Source of the DNA: an uncultured Helicobacter sp.
GTDB lineage: Bacteria > Campylobacterota > Campylobacteria > Campylobacterales > Helicobacteraceae
Direction of reading: 5' to 3'
DNA length: 64,000 bases
Assembly (NCBI GenBank): GCA_944326445.1
Contig: CALVDZ010000011.1
Location: 1 to 64,000 of the forward strand
Position numbers and translations under genes: made by a program. This document shows, in pieces, positions 8,301-17,831 of this stretch. The notes below the pieces were generated by a model. The model saw nothing but the letters and a program-made list of their open reading frames with translations, was not told the DNA's origin and searched no databases. The first letter of the stretch is position 1. The number at the start of each line of letters is the position of its first letter.

Positions 8301-9038
8301 TTAGCGTTTGGGCGTGTAGGCTAGGGTGAGCGTGATGGTGCGCTTAGATTCTGGCTTGGGGAATTTTTTGTGCGCTCTGTGCAGGGTTTGGAGCGCAAAC
8401 TTATCAAACCTCGCATATCCGCTTGGGCGCACGATCACTGCTTCTTGCAAGCTCCCATCCTCTAAGATCACAAACCGCAGCGCCACCTCGCTAGAAACCC
8501 TCATACGGGCAAATCCTAAGGCACACTCGCGCGCCAAAATGCGCTTAATAGTGAGCGCGTATAAATCCTCATCGGGCGTATCGCTCTGGGCTAGCGGCGA
8601 GGTGGGGGCGGGATTAGGCGATGTGTGTGCTTGCTGTGCTTGCGCCTCTTTTGGCTCTTTGTTTTCTCGCGCCTCTTTAGATTCTCGCACCTCTTTAGCT
8701 TCCCGCACTGCCTTAGAATCCCGCGCCTCTTTGGGCGTTTTGGGCGTTTTAGACTTTGTGGGCTTTGGCGTGGGCTTGGCTTTTTGTGGTGCGTGCTCGG
8801 GCTTTGGCGCGCTCTGTGTGGTGTGTGGGTGCTCCTGTGTAGTGGGTGCTCGCTGTGTATCATCACTAGAGCTAAGCGCAGAGAGGGGCAAAGTGAGGAT
8901 ATGGGGCTTGCTAGATTCACGCGGTGTGAGTGTCTCATCGCCCAAAAAAAGCATAAAGCAAAAGACAAGGGCATAGAGCACGAGCGCTATGCCAAATGCC
9001 ACCACATTTAAGGAGTGCTTGGAGTGCGTGTCTGACAA
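8301..9038 (-). CDS. tonB: TonB energy-transducing protein
   Basis: A 245-residue TonB: one N-terminal membrane anchor (about 10-32), a long Pro/Lys/Glu-rich periplasmic spacer with repeated KPTPKPTKS and EARDSKAVREAKE stretches (about 60-145), and a C-terminal TonB domain (about 155-245) with RVSSEVALRFVILEDGSLQE and RPSGYARFDKFAL. It transmits proton-motive force from ExbBD to outer-membrane receptors. No exbB/exbD is next to it. The start is a TTG at 9038 supported by GGGAGG just upstream; it overlaps the 3' end of the chimeric transporter gene by 31 bp. It ends the iron/siderophore uptake locus that contains a receptor, binding protein and ABC remnant. Confidence 0.9.
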   Translation of the reverse strand: MSDTHSKHSLNVVAFGIALVLYALVFCFMLFLGDETLTPRESSKPHILTLPLSALSSSDDTQRAPTTQEHPHTTQSAPKPEHAPQKAKPTPKPTKSKTPKTPKEARDSKAVREAKEVRESKEARENKEPKEAQAQQAHTSPNPAPTSPLAQSDTPDEDLYALTIKRILARECALGFARMRVSSEVALRFVILEDGSLQEAVIVRPSGYARFDKFALQTLHRAHKKFPKPESKRTITLTLAYTPKR

Positions 9039-10042
9039 AAATACCTCCCACCATTTGGCAAATCCACGCGCACGCTCTTGATGCCATAAAGCGCGTCGAT
9101 ACGCTCTTGGCTTAGTGCCTCATCGCGTAGTCCATAATAGAGGCTTTTGCCACCCTGTAGCATAAGGATTTTGCTAGCGATGAAACACTGCTCGGGGTGG
9201 TGTGAAGTGAGGATGATGGTTTTGTCCAAAGACGCGATGATGTCTAAGAGCCTAAAAGAATACGAGATATCAAGCGCGCTCACAGGCTCATCAAGGAGCA
9301 AAATCTGCGCGTCTTGGCACAGAGCGCGCGCGATGAGCCCTAGCTGCTTTTGCCCGCCCGAGAGGAGGCTAAAGTCTGTGTGTGCCAAATGCGCTAGATT
9401 TAACGCCTCAAGATTCTCTAGCGCGCTTAGTCTATCCTGTCTCGTGTAGCCAAAGCCCCACCTTTTGTGGAATCTCCCCATCATCACGACTTCTAAGAGG
9501 CTAAAGGGCAGCTGCATCGGGCTCATCTGTGGCACATAGGCTAGGAGCTTTAGCACGCTCACGCCCGCGCCAAAAAACGCCGAGCTAATCACGCCCCCAA
9601 GTATGAGCATAAGCACGCTTTGGTAGCGATCAAAGGCATATGAGAGCCCTAACGCCACGCACATAGCCAAAAGCCCGCACACAAAGCACACAAGCTCAAG
9701 CCCGATGAGGTTTAGCCCCAAAATCATACCAAGCGCCGCGCCAAAACTCGCTCCATTGAGCACGCCCAAAATCCCGGGAGAGATGAGGGGATTGCCAATC
9801 ACGCCTTGATAGAGTGCCCCACTTAGGGCTAGGCTAGCGCCGATACACACCGCCCCGAGCACGCGCGGCAGCCGCACCTCGCTAATCACAAAGCTCTCAC
9901 TACTCAAATCCGGCGCGCTCAAAACCTCAAGCACGCGCACAAAGGGGATATGGATATTGCCCAGACTTAGCGCGAGTATCACAAATCCCACAAGCAGCAG
10001 GCTCGTAGCGGCGATATATAGGAGGGCTTTGGGATTTGTCAT
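9008..10042 (-). pseudogene. Chimeric FecCD permease / FecE-type ATPase gene (internal deletion)
   Basis: One open frame of 344 residues joins half of a permease to the tail of its ATPase. Residues 1-168 are a FecCD/BtuC permease N-terminal part (ALSLGNIHIP, RLPRVLGAVCIGASLALSGA, GNPLISPGILGVLNGASFGA) that stops mid-helix at GVSVLKLLA. From about residue 169 the sequence is a FecE/BtuD-type ATPase starting at its Q-loop (YVPQMSPMQLPFSLLEVVMMGR). It then continues with LSGGQ (227-231), Walker B ILLLDEP (247-253) and the SHH switch. The second half of the permease and the whole Walker A region are missing, so neither part can work as usual. An in-frame deletion of roughly 700 bp across two adjacent genes explains this. 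Start chosen by ATGA overlap with the methyltransferase gene. Confidence 0.85.
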
Positions 10043-10779
10043 TTGGGTATGTAGGCTATGCCTATCTCTCGCTCTTGTGGGTAGCGTATGATACCCTCGC
10101 ACGCCCGCGCGCTCACATACTCCTTGATGAGATTCATATTAGGCTCTCCCTCGTGGATTGTGATATGAAAGATCACATCATCAATCACCTTTCCTATAGG
10201 GCTTTCATACATAAAATCACTCCTTTTGTAGCAAAACTTTGGCACTTCTGTGCCAAGCTCGCTTAGCCATTCTAGGACATTTGGAAGCCCCGTGGGGAGA
10301 GCAAGGGTTAGATTGTGCAGTGCTAGGATTTCTTGCAAAAACTCCGACTTGCGCACCCTGCCCCAGCCCACATAGCACAGCCCCTCCTCACACACTCTCA
10401 AGGCTTTTACAAAGCCACTTTTGGTATTTAGTGCGGGAGTCATAGAGGCAAAGGCTATATCAAAGGTTTTGGGAGGGATAAAGTCCTGCCAATCCCCCTG
10501 CAAGGTTTTCACATTGCCAAGCCCCAGACGCGCGGCGTCCTCAAGGAGCGCGCTAAGCATCACATCAGAAGTGTCAAAGCCCACGATCTCGCGCACTTGT
10601 GGGGCTAGCTGCAGGGCAAAGCGTCCATTGCCACAGCCTATATCAATGAGGCTCTTACCCTCAAAGCACGCGCCACTAGCGCGCAAAAACTCCAAAATCT
10701 CCAAAGTATCGGGCGCGTCTTTGACAAAGCGCGGGAATTGCTTGGCTTTGAGATTCCATATTTTGTTTGAATCTTGCAT
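10039..10779 (-). CDS. Class I SAM-dependent methyltransferase of uptake locus
   Basis: A 246-residue methyltransferase with the SAM-binding motif I LIDIGCGNGRFAL (about 44-56), an acidic post-II residue in IVGFDTSD, and FDIAFASMTPAL at motif IV. It lacks obvious substrate-specific domains. It overlaps the upstream binding-protein gene by 1 nt and the downstream transporter gene by ATGA, so it is translated as part of the transporter operon. Methyltransferases of this kind are often found beside FecCD-type metal or corrinoid transporters in anaerobes; its substrate, perhaps a metallophore, is unknown. Confidence 0.75.
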   Translation of the reverse strand: MQDSNKIWNLKAKQFPRFVKDAPDTLEILEFLRASGACFEGKSLIDIGCGNGRFALQLAPQVREIVGFDTSDVMLSALLEDAARLGLGNVKTLQGDWQDFIPPKTFDIAFASMTPALNTKSGFVKALRVCEEGLCYVGWGRVRKSEFLQEILALHNLTLALPTGLPNVLEWLSELGTEVPKFCYKRSDFMYESPIGKVIDDVIFHITIHEGEPNMNLIKEYVSARACEGIIRYPQEREIGIAYIPK

Positions 10780-11753
10780 TAGCGCAGTCCTTGTAGTCGC
10801 TTAAAACTCGGCACATCAAGCGGGCGTAGGAATTTCTCAAAAAAGCTAAAGACAATCGCCTGTGCTTCCTCTTGGGAGAGGAGCGTGGGCTGGACTTTGG
10901 CAAACGCCCAAGGTATGCCAATAATCTGCATCACACTGGGGGGGGGCTTTGTGAGCCAATTGCTCGGGCTTGAAGGCGCATAAAAGAGCTGCTTAGTCTG
11001 CACGGCTCTTAGGGCTTGCCACTGCTTTGGGGGATTGGTTAGGAGTTTTTTATAGAGTGCTATCTCGCGCACAAAGATAATATCGGGATTGAGTGCGAGG
11101 AGTTTCTCATAATTGATACTTGTATAAGAGCTTGAGAGTTGCGCGCAGCTAAGGGCGTTTATCCCGCCAATTTGGTAGGCTAGATCGGCGTGCGCTTCAT
11201 TAGCGCATTGTGTCTGCAAGCCATCTAATCCTAGTGCAAAATACACCTTAGGGCGATACGTGATTTGCTCTTGTAGTGCGCTTAGGCGTGATTGTGTGGT
11301 AGCGATAAATTCTTGCAAGTCGCGCGCCCTAGATTCTATAGGGAGGGTGGCGGCGATTATTTGGATATTGTGCGCTAGGTGGGAGATATCGTGGCTTTTG
11401 AGCGTTACAACCTGTATGCCAAGCTTTTTGTAAGAATCCGCAATCTCTTGGGCAAGCGGCTCGCCAAAAAACACGACATCGGGCTTTAGGGAGAGGAGCT
11501 TCTCAAATGAGAGCATTTTGCCCCCGCCAATCACTCCAAGCACGGGCAGTGTGGCGACACCATCGGGCATAAAGTCCCTATCCTCTGGGTATGGCGCGTA
11601 GTTTAGCCCAATAAGCCCTTGGGGATAGAGGAGCTCGAGCATAGCTGTGATTTGTGGATTAGTCCCAAAGACGCGCAGATCGTGGGCTAGGGCTAGGACG
11701 CTAAGGGCGCAAATGCAAGCAAAGTGGGTAAAAAGCCTTTGTAGATTCTGCAC
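10779..11753 (-). CDS. Periplasmic binding protein, FecB/BtuF (TroA-like) family
   Basis: A 324-residue protein with an N-terminal signal peptide (about 1-23, LQRLFTHFACICALSVLALA) and the two-lobe helical-backbone binding-protein pattern. It has DLRVFGTNPQITAMLELL at the start, LPVLGVIGGGKMLSFEKLLSLKPDVVFF in lobe 1, and INYEKLLALNPDIIFV in lobe 2. It delivers ferric chelates or cobalamin to an ABC permease in the periplasm. The cognate permease/ATPase next to it is broken, so it is either stranded or serves another transporter. It follows the receptor pseudogene by 8 nt. Confidence 0.88.
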   Translation of the reverse strand: MQNLQRLFTHFACICALSVLALAHDLRVFGTNPQITAMLELLYPQGLIGLNYAPYPEDRDFMPDGVATLPVLGVIGGGKMLSFEKLLSLKPDVVFFGEPLAQEIADSYKKLGIQVVTLKSHDISHLAHNIQIIAATLPIESRARDLQEFIATTQSRLSALQEQITYRPKVYFALGLDGLQTQCANEAHADLAYQIGGINALSCAQLSSSYTSINYEKLLALNPDIIFVREIALYKKLLTNPPKQWQALRAVQTKQLFYAPSSPSNWLTKPPPSVMQIIGIPWAFAKVQPTLLSQEEAQAIVFSFFEKFLRPLDVPSFKRLQGLR

Positions 11754-11761
11754 GAATACTC

Positions 11762-13870
11762 CTAGAATCTGTATTCCACGCCCGCTAAAATCCTGCGCCC
11801 GGGCTGATAATACCTGCCTGTGCTAAGGCTTGCGGTGCGCACGCCTGAGTAGTAGTAGTAGTAGTCCCTATCTAGGAGGTTATAGGCTCCTAGGGATAGC
11901 TGGAGATTCTGAGCTGGGCGGTAGTTTAGCTTGAGATCGATGAGGAAAATATCATTGTTTTTGTCATAGCTCCCCCCGCTATAGAGCCACGAATGACTTT
12001 TGTAGCTTGCATTGGCGATGAAGTCTAGGGATTGTATGGGGGTAAAGATAATTTGGGCGTTAGCGATATGCTTGGGGTAGTAGAGGATTCTGTTAAAGTG
12101 CGTCCTATCGCCCCTGCCATTACTTTCATAATCCACATATTGATCGGTGTAGGTGTAGTTTGCCCCAAGCGTTAGTTTGTCATCAAAAAGTCCTTGGGAG
12201 AGGGCGAGCTCCACGCTGTAGCTATAGCCTTGATCGACATTTTCTAGCTTGGTGCAGCCTCTGTTATTGTTACTTGGGCTAGTGCAGCCTGTGTAACCTT
12301 CTTTAATCACAAACATATTGCTAAGGTGGTTAAAAAACGCCACTGCGCTCAAATGCGTCGCGTCGTAGTCAAAGCTATGCCCTATCTCGTAGTTTATGGC
12401 AGATTCTGGCTTTAAGTCTGGATTGGCTATGCGCTCGCCCCAGGGCGTGCCATAGCGATCTTTGAGCGAGGGGAGGTTGGACTTTTTGCCTATGTTTATG
12501 TGCGTGGTGTTGTAGGCATTCCACGCGGCGAAAATTATGCCTTGGAGGTTAAATCCCCACACATCGGTGGTGTAGCCCGTGGGCGCGCTTGCCTTGATGG
12601 CTTTTATCGTATCCACTCTGTCATAGCTCCCGCTTAGCACAAATCTAAAGGTATCGCTGAGGCGTTGGGCGTATTGGACAAACTCCGAGCTTGTGAAGTC
12701 TTGGTAGCTATCGGTGTTGGTATAGACATTTTGGAGCGTGTAGTTGGGGTTGTAGGTGTAGTTGTAGCGCAGGTTTAGCCCTATCGAGCTTTTTATTTTC
12801 ATCGATGGCATAGCTTAGGGTTTCTATCACACCTAGGGAGTGATCGGCGTAGATGGATATGCCTCTAAATCCTCTCCTAGGGCTAGAGCCAACGGGCAAA
12901 TTGCCCTGCGCAGTGAGGTTGTTATAGAAATGATCCCAATAGATTTTGGTGTTTAGCCAGAGATTCTCGCTAAAAGCGGAGTTGCCAAGTAGATAGAGCG
13001 TGTATTTGTCGTAATTTGGCCAATCCCAATACCGCCCGCCCGAAACGGCGTCGATCAGCCCGCCTTTGCTACCTTTTTGGAAAATGAAGTTTAGCGAATA
13101 CTCGTGGTTTTGGTTTGGAGTGAATCCGATTTTTGCTTTAAGCGTGTGGTTTTTGTAGTGGCTATTAAACGCCTCTTTGTTTGGCTGGAACTGCGTGGGC
13201 GTGAAGGAAGCAGAGAGATTAAAAGAATCGCGCTCGCTAAAGGCATAGGAGACTTGGTAATAGTATTTGCCCATATTGCTGCCCACAGAGGCGGCTAGCT
13301 GGTTTTCATTATTAGGGATGAAGTTGTAGCGCGCGCGGATTTCTAGCTTGTCCTTTGGCTTGGAGGTAACGAGGTTTATCGCGCCACCTAGGGTGTTCAT
13401 ACCATAGAGCGGGCTTGTGTAGCCCTTAGACACGGAGATCTCAGAGATATCAAAGGTGCTAAACTGGCTAAAGTCCGTCTGTCTGTCGTAAATACTATAC
13501 ACCGGGATACCATCGACAAAGAGCCCTATGCGCATATAGTCATACCCTCGGATTTGGATTCCGGGCTCGGCGCGCGCCGCTTGGGGGCTGGATAAACACT
13601 CCGGGACTAAAGCGTAGGGCTTCATCGACACTCTTAGAGCTTGTGTTGTCGATATCTTGGTTTGTGATGGTGGTGATAGAGGCGTTGTGATCTACGGATT
13701 TTGCATCGGTTATCTCGATTTTGCCTAGATCATAGACTTTGTTTTGTGAAAATGTGGGCTTTTTCTCTGTGTTTTGTCTTGGGCGAGTGGGCTTGGGGCG
13801 GTATCTTGCGCGAGTGCTATCCCCCACAGAGGATAAGGGACGCGCTGATGAGTGCTTTGGCAGCTGACAT
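11762..13870 (-). pseudogene. TonB-dependent outer-membrane receptor, multiply frameshifted
   Basis: About 700 codons in four or five pieces. The start is ATG 13870 behind AAGGAGA, reading a signal peptide MSAAKALISASLILC. The frame breaks at a run of five G (complement of 13821-13825); one more G would restore GGIALAQDTAPS. A second break at a run of five A near 13756 leads into VYDLGKIEITDAKSVDH and the plug domain (SVDEALRFSPGVFIQPPSGAR). A third break lies in a GC-dinucleotide stretch near 13570, before EPGIQIRGYDYMRIGLFVDG. A fourth lies in an A run near 12795, before SSIGLNLRYNYTYNPNY. The C terminus (GRRILAGVEYRF) is a proper barrel end. The FVDGIPVY and TLGGAINLVT motifs mark a siderophore/haem-type receptor. 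Confidence 0.85.
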
Positions 13871-14004
13871 AGGTTCTCCTTAGTTACTATATATTTTATT
13901 AAATATTTTATGTTTCTTAAAACATAGAGTTTGCAAGCAGGCAACGCCACAGAATCTATGGAACTAGATTCTGAATCTGCTTTTGATTGCGTGCCCTCTA
14001 TATT
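13871..14004. other. A+T-rich leader of the receptor locus
   Basis: Upstream of the receptor start the sequence is very A+T-rich (ATATATTTTATTAAATATTT around 13890-13910), fitting a promoter or Fur-type operator for the minus-strand uptake operon. No clear consensus box could be assigned. Confidence 0.35.
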
Positions 14005-14350
14005 TGCTTTTGTAGATTCTGTATTTCTTTGAGTCGCATTCTCACGGATACTTCCTAATTTCTGTGTATTGCTTTGTTTTTTCGCAAAAAGGGGTGTTAT
14101 CCCCTCCCCGCTCGCTAAAGCCCCGAAAAGGCCGCCGCTGTTTTTGCTGCGCTTTGCCACACACGACAAGGGTGAGAGGCGGTTGGTGCTATCGCACCTA
14201 CACATTGATTTGATTTTTGCTGCGCAAAAATGGCAGAATCTAAAGATTTAGAATCTTTAGATTCTGCTCGGTATTGCGCTTACGCGCCACATTATTTAAA
14301 TCGGGTAAAGCCTTGCACAAAGTTTTTTTGGGGTTGGAGATTGTGTAATT
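14005..14350 (+). repeat. Family-2 repeat, copy at 14005
   Basis: Shares with 61870-62350 a long stretch of similar sequence. In order it carries CATTCTCACGGATA, the gene-like CCTCCCCGCTCGCTAAAGC, TTTGCCACACACGACAAGGG, and GGTTGGTGCTATCGCACC. After these come the core ATGGCAGAATCTAAAG...CTTTAGATTCTG, a downstream CGGGTAAAGCCTTGCACAAAG and a TTTTTTTGGGG tail. The core and tail recur at 30062-30280. The core is an inverted repeat of AGAATCTAAAG. A minus-strand reading frame crosses it (CDSTNRLSPLSCVAK) and looks partly conserved with the 61870 copy, so a decayed gene origin is possible. It lies between the receptor pseudogene and ftsI. Confidence 0.7.
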
Positions 14351-14617
14351 GTTTTGGATTCTATGGAGGGAGATTCTAATTCTCCAAATTTAGATTCTGG
14401 ATTTGAATCTAAAGCATTGAAACTAGAATCTATGTCTCCCTAGATTTTTAATCTATTGAGTTGGATTGTAAAATGGCTTTTAATTCTGCGAGGCTAGATT
14501 CACAATCTGCGCAATGCTTACCCGCCCTGACTAACTTAAGCGCAGGATAAGCAAAAGGAGTCATTTTCCTAAGCATAAGGTGTGGATTTAAAAACTCTTT
14601 GGCTAGCCGCCGTGCCC

Positions 14618-16417
14618 TCATAGCGATGGGCTAGGCTCTAGGGCTTGTGCGTTTTCTTTCTGTGTCTGCTCGAGATACCCCTCGCTTACGAGCATTTCTA
14701 CGATCTCTTTAAATATCGGAGCGGCGGTGCGCCCGCCATAATAGTCGTTTTGGATATGAGATTGGAAAACGACGACGCCGATGGTATAAGTGCGCTTAGA
14801 ATCTTTAGCAAAGCCAAAAAACGAGCCGTTGTATTGATCGATATACTCGCCGTTTTTGGCGATTTTTGCCGTGCCTGTCTTGCCCCCGACTATCACATTT
14901 TCTACCAAAGCAGGCTTGCCCGTGCCCTTTTGCACCACTGCAATGAGCAAATCCTCTAGCTTGTGCGCGACACTAGATGAGAGAATCTGTATGGGCGTGG
15001 GCGTGGGGAGGCTGTATCGTTGTGAATCTTGTGCGCTGATATGCTGGGTGATACGCGGAGTGGGCAGATACCCGCCATTGCTAAAGCTCGCATACGCGCG
15101 CATAAGCTGCATAAAAGTCGTCTGCAGCCCATATCCATAGCTTATGGTTGCCTTAGTCGCTTCCTCGATATTGAGGCGGCGCACGCTAGGGATCGTGCCG
15201 CGCTTCTCATAGGGCAGATCGATCCCAGTGAGCTCAGAAAACCCAAAGGCTCGTAGCGCGGTGTGGAGCTCTGTGGAGCTTAAGGGCGCGGCGAGCTTTA
15301 CCATACCGATATTGCTAGAGCGTAGCAGGATATCCTCTGGCGTGCCTTTGGCGAGGATACTGCTATCGCGGATTGTGTAGTTGCGTAGCTTATACACGCC
15401 CCCTTCTAAGTCGATCACTTGCGCGGGGTTGATTTTGTTTTTCTCAAGCAAAATGGCATAGATGATGGGCTTAATCGTGCTGCCGGGCTCATAAACGCGC
15501 TCTAGCGCGCTAAGGTTTAGCGATGAGTAGTCCCTAATCTCGCGCAGAGTCCCCGGATTAAACCGATTAGAAGTCGCTAGTGCCAAAAACCGCCCACTAT
15601 GAGAATCCATAACGCCTGCGATGACTTCTTGGACATTGTAGCGGGATTTTGCCCTATCGAGAATCCCCTCAAGCTTGTGCTGCACGCGTAGCGGAATGCT
15701 TAGCGTTATATCAAAGCCATCTTGGCGCGTTTTTTTGACAGCCTCCTTGTCGATGATGACATTAAAGCCCACATCGCGCTTGCCTATAATCTCGCCATCT
15801 TGCTTGGAGGAGAGGATATCGTTGTAATATTTTTCCACGCCCTTTAGCCCATACACGCGCGTGATACCGCTGCTCTCGCCCTTTTTGACATAGCCTATGA
15901 GTGGCTCTAGCAGGCTTTTGTAGGGATAGGCGCGGTTGTTGCCACTCACTTCTATGCTAAGTCCCTGCTTAGGGATTACCACGCCCTTGGCGTTTTCGTA
16001 TTCTCTAAACACATCATAGCGCAGTAAGATGAGATTGAGCTTTTTGAGATTGGTGGCTATGCTATTGCTTAGGTTGTAGGAGAGCACGACATTGCTCTTA
16101 GCGAGGAATTTCGCCTCGATTTGCGCTTTGTCAATCCCGCTGTAGATGCAAAAAAGATTGATAAAGAGCTCCTTTTTGTCTGGATCGATGCTTTGGGTGT
16201 TGATACTTGCCTTGTAGAGATTGGAGCTAGAGGCGACTTCAAAGCCATCGAGGCTAAAGATCGAGCCGCGCAGGGCGGTATCGATTTTGGTGCTTTGGAG
16301 CGTGGGGATTTTACGCGGGGTTACGATTTTGACATAGACGATTGAGAGGAATATGATAAAGCAGATAAGGAGGATAAAAAAAATGCCTAAAATAACAGAG
16401 ACTCGTTTGTTTTCCAT
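14618..16417 (-). CDS. ftsI: Division transpeptidase FtsI / penicillin-binding protein
   Basis: Septal peptidoglycan DD-transpeptidase. The 599-residue protein has a short cytoplasmic tail, one membrane anchor (about 7-30), a dimerisation/pedestal region starting RGSIFSLDGFEVA, and the penicillin-binding domain with all three motifs: STIK (Ser313-Lys316), SSN (367-369) and KTGTAK near 514. Length is typical. It is followed on the same strand by nothing for 600 bp and preceded by fliE, an order seen as HP1556-HP1557 in H. pylori. Its ATG at 16417 lies 27 nt after the fliE stop, so it may be co-transcribed with the flagellar rod genes. Confidence 0.93.
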   Translation of the reverse strand: MENKRVSVILGIFFILLICFIIFLSIVYVKIVTPRKIPTLQSTKIDTALRGSIFSLDGFEVASSSNLYKASINTQSIDPDKKELFINLFCIYSGIDKAQIEAKFLAKSNVVLSYNLSNSIATNLKKLNLILLRYDVFREYENAKGVVIPKQGLSIEVSGNNRAYPYKSLLEPLIGYVKKGESSGITRVYGLKGVEKYYNDILSSKQDGEIIGKRDVGFNVIIDKEAVKKTRQDGFDITLSIPLRVQHKLEGILDRAKSRYNVQEVIAGVMDSHSGRFLALATSNRFNPGTLREIRDYSSLNLSALERVYEPGSTIKPIIYAILLEKNKINPAQVIDLEGGVYKLRNYTIRDSSILAKGTPEDILLRSSNIGMVKLAAPLSSTELHTALRAFGFSELTGIDLPYEKRGTIPSVRRLNIEEATKATISYGYGLQTTFMQLMRAYASFSNGGYLPTPRITQHISAQDSQRYSLPTPTPIQILSSSVAHKLEDLLIAVVQKGTGKPALVENVIVGGKTGTAKIAKNGEYIDQYNGSFFGFAKDSKRTYTIGVVVFQSHIQNDYYGGRTAAPIFKEIVEMLVSEGYLEQTQKENAQALEPSPSL

Positions 16418-16444
16418 AATGCTTTGGCGCGCGTCTAGGCGTGA

Positions 16445-16771
16445 TTACACCTGTGTGCGCAAAATCTCTTTATAAGCGTTGATGGCTTTGTTGCGAACCT
16501 CTAGCATTACCTTCATACTATTTTCAGCCTTTGAGATTGCGATAGCGGCTTGGTGCAAGTCTTTGATCTGCCCTGTCGCCATATCGGCTAGAGCTTTTTC
16601 AGAAGTCTGCTGCTGGGTATTGACAGCATCGATGGTATTAGTAAGCGTCTGGGCAAAGTCAAGCCCGTCCTTTGTAGTGGGAAGCGGTGCGCCACTCTTG
16701 GTGGCACTTGGATTCATATCGGGCTTAGTGATATTGCTCCTAATCACGCCAAATTGACTTATCTCAGCCAT
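16445..16771 (-). CDS. fliE: Flagellar MS-ring/rod junction protein FliE
   Basis: A 108-residue FliE. The family's conserved C-terminal half is clear: DFAQTLTNTIDAVN, QIKDLHQAAIAISKAENSMK and VMLEVRNKAINAYKEILRTQV. FliE joins the MS ring to the rod and is exported by the flagellar type III system. It is the third gene of the flgB-flgC-fliE operon, 13 nt after flgC. Confidence 0.95.
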   Translation of the reverse strand: MAEISQFGVIRSNITKPDMNPSATKSGAPLPTTKDGLDFAQTLTNTIDAVNTQQQTSEKALADMATGQIKDLHQAAIAISKAENSMKVMLEVRNKAINAYKEILRTQV

Positions 16772-16784
16772 TTTTCTCTCCTAA

Positions 16785-17279
16785 CTATGCTTGAAACATA
16801 CTAATGGCATTACTCGCCATATTTTTCGCGCTCTGAAACGCGCTCACATTGGCTTGGTAAGCCCTTGTCGCTTCTATCAAATCGGCCATTTCCACTACGG
16901 GATTAACATTTGGATACGCCACATAGCCTTCAGAATTCGCATCTGGGTGGCTTGGATCGTATTTCATCAGTGGTTGGCGATCATCGCGCACGATTTTATG
17001 GATATACACGCTCATTATAGCAGGTTTTGGCTCTTTTCCCAAATCCCCCTCATCTAGGGGATCTTCATAGCGCAGTTGGTTATTATCCCTCCCCAAACGC
17101 TCGTTTAGAATCTTATTAAAATCAAACGCGCGAAACACCACCTCACGCCTGCGATAGGGTCCGCCCTCATCGGTGCGCGTAGTGTTGGCGTTGGCGATAT
17201 TTGAGGAGATGATATTGGTGCGCACCCTTTGGGCGGAGAGCCCATAGCCGCTGATATCAAAGCTTGACAAAAAGGACAT
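16785..17279 (-). CDS. flgC: Proximal rod protein FlgC
   Basis: A 164-residue rod protein. The N terminus has the axial-protein pattern (SFDISGYGLSAQRVRTNIISSNIANANTTRT) and the C terminus VYIHKIVRDD...NPVVEMADLIEATRAYQANVSAFQSAKNMASNAISM, both diagnostic for FlgC. It builds the proximal rod with FlgB. It lies 10 nt after flgB. Confidence 0.95.
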   Translation of the reverse strand: MSFLSSFDISGYGLSAQRVRTNIISSNIANANTTRTDEGGPYRRREVVFRAFDFNKILNERLGRDNNQLRYEDPLDEGDLGKEPKPAIMSVYIHKIVRDDRQPLMKYDPSHPDANSEGYVAYPNVNPVVEMADLIEATRAYQANVSAFQSAKNMASNAISMFQA

Positions 17280-17289
17280 AGCTTAATCC

Positions 17290-17727
17290 TTATAGGTTTT
17301 TTCCAGAATCTAGCGCGTAGCTAAAAATCCCTTTGTGGCGTCTAAGCGCGGAGGTAAGGGCTTGATACATCACGCTATTTTTGCCCATCTCGCTTGTCTC
17401 TACATCTAGATCCACGCTATTGCCGTCATTGCGCGCGAGATGCCCATCACGCCAAAACATATCCGCCTTGTCCAATTCAGTGCGCTTGCCATCTATGTGC
17501 AGGGGCGAAGTTTTTAGCATTGGCAGCTCCCTGTCGGCGTGCTTTTTAAAGACTTTGTTGCTCTCCCTAGCGAGGTATTGCTCGAAGTTGATATCTTTGG
17601 GACGATAAAAGGGTGTATCGACATTGGCGATATTTGAGGAGATGAGATCTTGGCGCAATGAGCGATAATCGAGCGCCTTATACACGAGCGGATAGACTAT
17701 CGAAGTGTCTTTGAGTGCTTCTAGCAT
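17290..17727 (-). CDS. flgB: Proximal rod protein FlgB
   Basis: A 145-residue rod protein with the FlgB/FlgC N-terminal motif RSLRQDLISSNIANVDTPFYRPKDINFE and a C-terminal coiled segment. First gene of flgB-flgC-fliE. The upstream region has a sigma-54 promoter, in agreement with the RpoN control of flgB known in H. pylori. Confidence 0.95.
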   Translation of the reverse strand: MLEALKDTSIVYPLVYKALDYRSLRQDLISSNIANVDTPFYRPKDINFEQYLARESNKVFKKHADRELPMLKTSPLHIDGKRTELDKADMFWRDGHLARNDGNSVDLDVETSEMGKNSVMYQALTSALRRHKGIFSYALDSGKNL

Positions 17728-17761
17728 TTGCTTTGCCTTTTGTGGGATTTTTGGGATTTTT

Positions 17762-17778
17762 AAGCAATTTGTATGCCA
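17762..17778 (-). promoter_or_regulatory. Sigma-54 (RpoN) promoter of flgB operon
   Basis: On the minus strand TGGCAT (17773-17778) and TTGCTT (17762-17767) match the -24/-12 consensus TGGCACG-N4-TTGC with exact spacing. It is 34 bp upstream of the flgB ATG. In H. pylori the flgBC-fliE class is RpoN/FlgR dependent. Confidence 0.85.
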
Positions 17779-17831
17779 AAGATACGCGATTGGGTTGTGC
17801 CAAATCGCCTTGCGACTCGCTTAATCTTAGC

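Noticed and set aside
8326..9011. Long plus-strand frames opposite tonB
   Set aside because: They mirror the Pro/Lys/Glu-rich spacer codons of tonB and have no family features.
13540..14205. Open frame starting at 14205 read as the receptor N terminus
   Set aside because: The first ~110 codons lie in the family-2 repeat and lack a signal peptide; ATG 13870 with AAGGAGA and a signal peptide is the real start, in another frame.
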